A DNA stretch of 64,000 nt from positions 124,001 to 188,000 of the forward strand of contig CAVUYY010000011.1 in NCBI GenBank assembly GCA_963745775.1. Direction: 5' to 3'. A program made the translations under genes and the position numbers. The DNA comes from Gaiellasilicea sp963745775 (lineage in GTDB: Bacteria; Actinomycetota; Thermoleophilia; Gaiellales; Gaiellaceae). Positions 59,870 to 64,000 of this stretch are shown here, one piece after another (the stretch's first letter is position 1; every line of letters begins with the position of its first letter). Below the pieces are notes generated by a model, which had not been told where the DNA came from, made no database searches, and saw only the letters and a list, made by a program, of their open reading frames with translations.

Positions 59870-60772
59870 GTGGATCCGCTCAGGGTAGTCGTCCGCCGCG
59901 GAGGTGTCGTCGAGGCGACTCACGAGATCCATGCCGTGGCCGTCCAGGACGGCGCGGTGATCGCCGAGGCCGGCGACCCGATGCACGTCGCGCTTCTCCG
60001 GTCCTCCGCGAAGCCGTTTCAGGCCCTGCCACTCGTTCGAGCTCGCACGGACCTCGACCAGCTCGATCTCGCGATCGCCTCCGCCTCCCATCTCGCGAGT
60101 CCCGAGCAGCTCGACGCGGTTCGCGCGCTCCTCGCGAAGGCACCGGCGGAGGAGGACGAGCTCGAGCTCGGCACCATCGGCGAGGGAGCCGGCCCGACGA
60201 AGCTCCACCACAACTGCTCCGGCAAGCACGCCGGCATGCTCGCTCTTTGCCGTACGAAGGGATGGGACAGCAGCGGTTACCACGAGCCGCAGCATCCGGT
60301 CCAGCAGGCCTGCCTGGAGGAGATCGCGACGGCTGCGGATGCAGACATCGGCGCGCTCCCGATCGCCATCGACGGGTGCGGCGTGCCCACGGTCGCGCTG
60401 CCGCTCGAGCGGATGGCGCTGATGTTCTCTCGGCTCGAGTCGATCGACGAAGGCGCTCGGATCGCGGCCGCGATGCGCGCTCATCCCGAGCTGATCCGCG
60501 GTCCGAGAGCGGCAGACTCCATGCTGATGCGCGAGCTCGACGGCTTTGCCGCGAAGGGCGGCGCCGAGGGACTGATGTGCGCTGCGGGCCCGCATGGGAT
60601 CGGGCTCGCGCTCAAGGTCGCGGACGGATCGACGCGCGCCGTCCGGTCGGCGCTCGCCGAGTTCCTGCGCCGCCTCGGCTTCGAGACGCGCGAGCTGGGC
60701 CATGTCGCGCTCGAGAATTCACTCGGCGAGACCGTCGGCGAGATCGTCGCGGATCGGTCCAGAACCGGTTGA
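59870..60772 (+). CDS. L-asparaginase II (thermolabile type)
   Basis: Hydrolyses asparagine, of the Rhizobium etli-type asparaginase II family (PF06089). LRVVVRRGGVVEATHEIHAV, VALLRSSAKPFQALPLV (SSAKP catalytic region), HHNCSGKHAGMLALCRTKGW and IDGCGVPTVALPLERMALMF are all typical. 300 residues; GTG 59870 gives the natural N-terminus. The family is unrelated to classical AnsA/AnsB. The sigma factor gene follows after 146 bases, a gap with no clear feature apart from a possible -10 (TAGTAT, 60804-60809) lacking a well-placed -35. Confidence 0.9.
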   Translation: MDPLRVVVRRGGVVEATHEIHAVAVQDGAVIAEAGDPMHVALLRSSAKPFQALPLVRARTDLDQLDLAIASASHLASPEQLDAVRALLAKAPAEEDELELGTIGEGAGPTKLHHNCSGKHAGMLALCRTKGWDSSGYHEPQHPVQQACLEEIATAADADIGALPIAIDGCGVPTVALPLERMALMFSRLESIDEGARIAAAMRAHPELIRGPRAADSMLMRELDGFAAKGGAEGLMCAAGPHGIGLALKVADGSTRAVRSALAEFLRRLGFETRELGHVALENSLGETVGEIVADRSRTG

Positions 60773-60918
60773 AATCCGGCTACCACCCTCGCGGTTTCCG
60801 ATGTAGTATCCGACCTTCGATGGTCAGAGCCGGGGCTTCGCGAACCGGCTCTTCGTGTGTCTAGGCAGGTCGCCGCTCCGAAAAAGCCCCCGTCCGCTCA
60901 CGAGGAAAGCCGAGGTTC

Positions 60919-62019
60919 ATGCTCACCGTCGACATCGCTCTCCCTGAGGTTGAAGAGCTCCAGAAGCTCGTCACGCAAGGCCAGGAGAAGGGGTTCCTCA
61001 GCTACGACGAGATCGTCTCGGGTCTCGAGGAGGTCGAGCTCTCGAAGGAGCAGATCGAGGACTTCTACACCTATCTGATCGACCACTCGATCGAGCTCGT
61101 CGAGGGAGAGCAGTACAAGTCCCCGCCGCACGAGCAGCCCTCGCTTGCCGAGGAGGATGCGAAGCCGGCGCCGCAGCTCGACCTCACCGTCGAGCCGTCG
61201 CTCGACTCGCTGCGCCTCTACTTGCGCGAGATCGGCAAGGTGGCGCTCCTGACCGCCGACCAGGAGGTCTATCTGGCGAAGCGGATCGAGCGGGGCGACA
61301 TGTTCGCGAAGACGCAGATGGTCGAGGCGAACCTGCGGCTCGTCGTCTCGATCGCCAAGGGGTATCTCGGCCGGGGGCTCTCCTTTCTCGACCTGATCCA
61401 GGAAGGGTCGCTCGGGCTGATTCGCGCCGTCGAGAAGTTCGACTACCGCAAGGGCTTCAAGTTCTCGACCTACGCGACCTGGTGGATCCGTCAGGCCGTC
61501 ACCCGCGCGATCGCGGACAAGGCGCGGACGATCCGGATCCCCGTGCACATGGTCGAGAAGCTGAACAAGGTCGTCCACATCGAGCGGCAGCTCGTCCAGC
61601 GCCTCGGCCGCGAGCCGCGCCCCGAGGAGATCGCGGAGGAGCTCGAGATCACGACGGACGAGGTGCGCGACATCCTCCGGATGGCGCAGATGCCCGTCTC
61701 GCTCGAGAAGCCGATCGGCGAGGAGGAGGAGAGCTCGCTCGGCGACTTCGTCCCGGACGACTCGGCGGAGTCGCCGTTCGACACCGCCTCGCTCTCGCTC
61801 AGGCGGGAGGACGTCGAGATGGCGCTTTCGGCGCTGCCGGAGCGTGAGCGGAAGGTGATCGAGCTTCGTTTCGGCCTTTCCGGGACGCCGCCGTGCACGC
61901 TCGAGGAGGTCGGACGCGCCTTCGGCGTGACGCGGGAGCGAATCCGCCAGATCGAGAACAACACGCTGAAGAAGCTCGAGGGCCTGCCCGAGGCTCAGGC
62001 TCTGCGCAACTGCATGTAG
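60919..62019 (+). CDS. RNA polymerase sigma-70 factor, RpoD type (second of two)
   Basis: Residues 1-70 form a short region 1.1 (EVEELQKLVTQGQEKGFLSY); region 1.2 is SLRLYLREIGKVALLTADQE; region 2 NLRLVVSIAKGYLGRGLSFL, DLIQEGSLGLIRAVEKFDYR and FSTYATWWIRQAVTRAIADK; region 3 TIRIPVHMVEKLNKVVHIER; region 4 LPERERKVIELRFGLSGTPP and TLEEVGRAFGVTRERIRQIE. 366 residues. Closer to classical RpoD/SigA in regions 2.4 and 4.2 (RQIENNTLKKL) than the paralogue at 32.4 kb, so this is the better candidate for the housekeeping factor. Confidence 0.95.
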   Translation: MLTVDIALPEVEELQKLVTQGQEKGFLSYDEIVSGLEEVELSKEQIEDFYTYLIDHSIELVEGEQYKSPPHEQPSLAEEDAKPAPQLDLTVEPSLDSLRLYLREIGKVALLTADQEVYLAKRIERGDMFAKTQMVEANLRLVVSIAKGYLGRGLSFLDLIQEGSLGLIRAVEKFDYRKGFKFSTYATWWIRQAVTRAIADKARTIRIPVHMVEKLNKVVHIERQLVQRLGREPRPEEIAEELEITTDEVRDILRMAQMPVSLEKPIGEEEESSLGDFVPDDSAESPFDTASLSLRREDVEMALSALPERERKVIELRFGLSGTPPCTLEEVGRAFGVTRERIRQIENNTLKKLEGLPEAQALRNCM

Positions 62020-62078
62020 CCCCACGCCGCGGGCAACCGTGTGGAGGCACCGTCCGCAAGCGACGTGCCTCCGCTTGA

Positions 62079-62162
62079 CATGTCCCAGGGACAGACCCTG
62101 GGACACGTCTCGAAGGAGGGTGGCGCCTTTGGCCGTGGCCGAGGGACAGACCCTGGGACATG
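62079..62162. repeat. REP-like palindrome doublet, locus 6
   Basis: Unit a at 62079-62107 (core TCCCAGGG-ACAG-ACCCTGGGAC). Unit b at 62134-62162 (core CCGAGGG-ACAG-ACCCTGGG). Both have GACAGACC where the other loci have GACAGTCC, a shared variant that suggests local duplication. Located between the convergent sigma factor and zinc-ribbon genes. Confidence 0.85.
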
Positions 62163-62201
62163 GCCGTTCAGGCCATGGCCGTCCAGGCGCGCTTGAAAGG
62201 C

Positions 62202-62381
62202 CTACGCGGCGTCGGGACGAACCGGCGAGTCGGCCGCGCGCTCGAGCGGCACGAAGAGCCGGCAATGCGGGCATTTGAACCCGCGCGACCGGCGACCCGA
62301 GAGGAGCGTCGCCGAGAAGACCTTCTTGCAATGCGGGCACAGCACCTGCTGCTCGTTGTCCGCCTGGGCGTCAGCCTCCAT
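62202..62381 (-). CDS. Small zinc-ribbon protein (59 aa)
   Basis: Two Cys pairs spaced as a zinc ribbon, VLCPHCKKVFSATLLSG and GFKCPHCRLFVPLERAAD, make up nearly the whole protein. ATG 62381 gives 59 residues; an in-frame TTG at 62390 adds three. No other domain. Proteins like this often bind nucleic acid or serve as protein adaptors; the function here is unknown. It reads towards the palindromic doublet and is divergent from the Rsm22-like gene, 66 bases away. Confidence 0.7.
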   Translation of the reverse strand: MEADAQADNEQQVLCPHCKKVFSATLLSGRRSRGFKCPHCRLFVPLERAADSPVRPDAA

Positions 62382-62447
62382 CGACCCCAAGGTAGCGGAC
62401 GCGCGTCATCGCGAGGACGAGGCCGGAGGGGGTAGTACGGTGCGGCC

Positions 62448-63437
62448 GTGATCTCCCACGAGCTGCCGCCGTCGCTCCAGGACGCGATCGACCGGCGTGT
62501 TCGGACAGTCGAACGATCTCGCCTCGAAGCGGCCGCGGTTCGTCTCACGGCGGCATACCGCGAAGGCGGCAACGCCCGGGTCGCTCGAACGCGCGAGGAC
62601 GTCCTCGCCTACGCCGCCCAGCGAGCACCCGCCACGTACGCCGCGGCCGTCGCGGTGCTCCGCCGGCTCGCCGAGCAGCGGCCCGGCTGGGAGCCGCGTT
62701 CGCTGCTCGACGTCGGAGCGGGCCTAGGGACATCGTCGTGGGCGGCTCGCGCCGTTTGGCCGGGCCTCGAGCGAGTCGTGCTGGTCGAGGCGGAGCCGGC
62801 GATGGTCGCGCTCGGCCGCGAGCTCGACTCCGATGCAAGGGCGGAATGGGTCGCAGGCGAGCTCCGTCCGATGGCAGAGGAGTTCGATCTCGTGCTCGCC
62901 GCCTACGTGCTCAACGAGCTGCCGCCGAACAGCCTCGAAGCGGCGGCTCGTTCCCTCTGGACGAGCACGGCCGACACGCTGGTCGTCCTCGAGCCCGGAA
63001 CGCCCGCCGGCTACCGCAACGTCCTCTCGGCTCGGGCTGAGGCAATCGCGGCCGGAGGCTTCACGGTCGCGCCGTGCCCGCACGACGAGCCGTGTCCGCT
63101 GATCGCGCCAGACTGGTGTCACTTCGCGGCCCGTCTGCAGCGGAGCGAGGCCCATCGCTCGGTCAAGGCTGCTTCGCGCGGCTTCGAGGACGAGAAGTTC
63201 TCCTACGCCGCCTTTGCGCGAGAGCCGCAACCGCGAGCAGCCGCGCGGATCATCCGCCCGCCGCAGGTCCGGCCGGGCCACGTCCTCCTCGAGCTCTGCG
63301 AGCCGGGCGGCATCGGTCGCACGACGGTCTCGAAGCGAGACCGCGAGAGCTTCCGCCGAGCTCGCAAGGCAGCATGGGGCGACGCCTTCGAGCACACGAC
63401 CCCGGCCGCCAACATCCGGAGTCCGCCCGCTGTCTAA
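62448..63437 (+). CDS. Rsm22/METTL17-like methyltransferase (ribosome-associated)
   Basis: A SAM-binding domain (RSLLDVGAGLGTSSWAARAV, LVEAEPAMVALGRELDSDA, DLVLAAYVLNELPPNSLEAA) followed by the Rsm22 signature CPHDEPCPLIAPDWCHFAAR, in which Cys residues are thought to hold an iron-sulfur cluster in mitochondrial relatives. VLLELCEPGGIGRTTVSKRD near the end is also typical. 329 residues, GTG start. Mitochondrial Rsm22 supports small-subunit assembly; bacterial versions may act on rRNA or the ribosome, which is inference. Confidence 0.87.
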   Translation: MISHELPPSLQDAIDRRVRTVERSRLEAAAVRLTAAYREGGNARVARTREDVLAYAAQRAPATYAAAVAVLRRLAEQRPGWEPRSLLDVGAGLGTSSWAARAVWPGLERVVLVEAEPAMVALGRELDSDARAEWVAGELRPMAEEFDLVLAAYVLNELPPNSLEAAARSLWTSTADTLVVLEPGTPAGYRNVLSARAEAIAAGGFTVAPCPHDEPCPLIAPDWCHFAARLQRSEAHRSVKAASRGFEDEKFSYAAFAREPQPRAAARIIRPPQVRPGHVLLELCEPGGIGRTTVSKRDRESFRRARKAAWGDAFEHTTPAANIRSPPAV

Positions 63438-63443
63438 GCAGAC

Positions 63444-64000
63444 ATGACGGCGTGGATGCGGAGTCGGGTCGAGAACGGAATCCTGGTCACCGAGACGTCG
63501 CTTCGGACGACGTGCGTCATCGAGCTTGGCTTTCCGCCTCGCTACGCGCAGCCGAGGCTCGAGCCGGAGCTCGGCTACCTCGCGGTCGTGCTCGGCGGCG
63601 GGCTGCAGAAGACATTCGCCAACCGGACGCTCGTTCTTGGAACAGGAACCGCAACGACGATTCCTGCCGACGCTGGGCACTCCGCCACCTTCGGGGAGCA
63701 GGGTGCCCGGATCCTCATCGTGAAGCCTCAGTCGACCGCGGATGAACCGTATCGAGGGCTTCTCGGTGGAATTCGAACTCGTCGGGATCCTGGTCTCGCG
63801 GCGCTGGCCGGCCGGATCGCGACCGAGTTGGCCGCTCCGGACTCCGCCGCGCCGATCGCTGTGGAGGGACTGGCTCTCGAGCTCATCGCAGCGGCGCTGA
63901 GGGCGATTCCGACTCGGATCGCGTCCGCTCGTCCGGCCTGGCTCGCTGGCGTGGTCGAGCGACTGCACGAGCCCTCGGCGGAGCTTCCCGGCCTCGGCGA
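63444..64000 (+). CDS. AraC-type transcriptional regulator, N-terminal part (runs off the window)
   Basis: An open frame from ATG 63444 to the end of the window (about 185 residues so far). The N-terminal region has a cupin-like pattern (LEPELGYLAVVLGGGLQKTF, TATTIPADAGHSATFGEQGA), as in AraC-family sensors. The last residues, ARPAWLAGVVERLHEPSAEL, match the helix that precedes the AraC DNA-binding domain, which should follow outside. It starts 6 bases after the Rsm22-like gene. The ligand and targets are unknown. Confidence 0.7.
   Translation, partial: MTAWMRSRVENGILVTETSLRTTCVIELGFPPRYAQPRLEPELGYLAVVLGGGLQKTFANRTLVLGTGTATTIPADAGHSATFGEQGARILIVKPQSTADEPYRGLLGGIRTRRDPGLAALAGRIATELAAPDSAAPIAVEGLALELIAAALRAIPTRIASARPAWLAGVVERLHEPSAELPGLG

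Noticed and set aside
60769..60809. TTGAAA and TAGTAT as a promoter for the second sigma factor gene
   Set aside because: The hexamers are 29 bases apart, far outside the usual 16-18.
46901..62162. Palindromic repeats as a possible CRISPR array
   Set aside because: Units are spread over many kilobases, come singly or in pairs with irregular spacing, and there are no cas genes.

Overview
This 64 kb window comes from a high-G+C bacterium with very tight gene packing: many 1-4 base start/stop overlaps, frequent GTG starts, and divergent gene pairs only 10-45 bases apart. The gene set is actinobacterial and best fits a Thermoleophilia-like lineage (Gaiellales/Solirubrobacterales type). The pointers are two RpoD-type sigma factors, a BTAD regulator, a membrane-anchored PknB-type kinase with an exported domain, ThyX, a DUF2157 plus GDYXXLXY pair, and a Gram-positive style LexA box. 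That placement is inference. I recognised no rRNA, tRNA, CRISPR array or phage genes.

Left part (1-29.5 kb). In order: the end of a gamma-glutamyltransferase, glycerate kinase, the DUF2157/GDYXXLXY pair, a secreted vanadium haloperoxidase beside a LuxR regulator, thymidine kinase, an osmoprotectant (OpuC-type) ABC importer, formate-tetrahydrofolate ligase, a cytochrome P460 protein and an alpha/beta hydrolase. These are followed by several exported proteins, a BTAD regulator facing a Ser/Thr kinase, dinB under a LexA box, an acyl-CoA ligase, a divergent histidine kinase/response regulator pair, and an HDAC - 5'-3' exonuclease - PlsC operon. Some 35 apparent frameshifts and two abrupt gene-fragment junctions (near 6.38 and 10.72 kb) fall here, in genes of every class. 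After 29.5 kb I see only two. This looks like a change in sequence accuracy more than mass gene decay.

Middle (29.5-45.4 kb). topA and a sigma-70 factor precede a long overlapping operon: dipeptide ABC importer (binding protein, two permeases, two ATPases), a 4HBT thioesterase, a cytoplasmic NlpC/P60 peptidase and a LuxR protein. The layout suggests uptake and recycling of wall peptides. From about 40.85 to 45.4 kb lies a block of visibly lower G+C with a membrane HD-GYP protein, an 856-residue MalT-like LuxR ATPase and a small LuxR protein; it may be acquired DNA.

Right part (45.5-64 kb). Housekeeping and stress genes: a flavoprotein disulfide reductase, a methyltransferase, an epimerase, a kynureninase-like enzyme, a folate cyclodeaminase, an IF-1, a cold-shock protein and ThyX. 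A sodA - SDR - ECF sigma - anti-sigma operon lies divergent to a second superoxide dismutase. Then come PlsY, FolE2, Fpg/MutM, asparaginase, a second RpoD-type sigma factor, an Rsm22-type methyltransferase and the start of an AraC-type regulator.

The most interesting signal is a family of imperfect palindromes (arms TGTCCGAGGGA / TCCCTCGGACA around a 3-base loop). It sits in six intergenic gaps, usually as doublets and mostly between convergent genes. One copy lies 75 bases upstream of the start of a REP-associated tyrosine transposase (RAYT) gene at 49.6 kb. The arrangement matches a RAYT/REP system. One-carbon folate and dTMP metabolism recur across the window (fhs, cyclodeaminase, FolE2, ThyX, Tdk).
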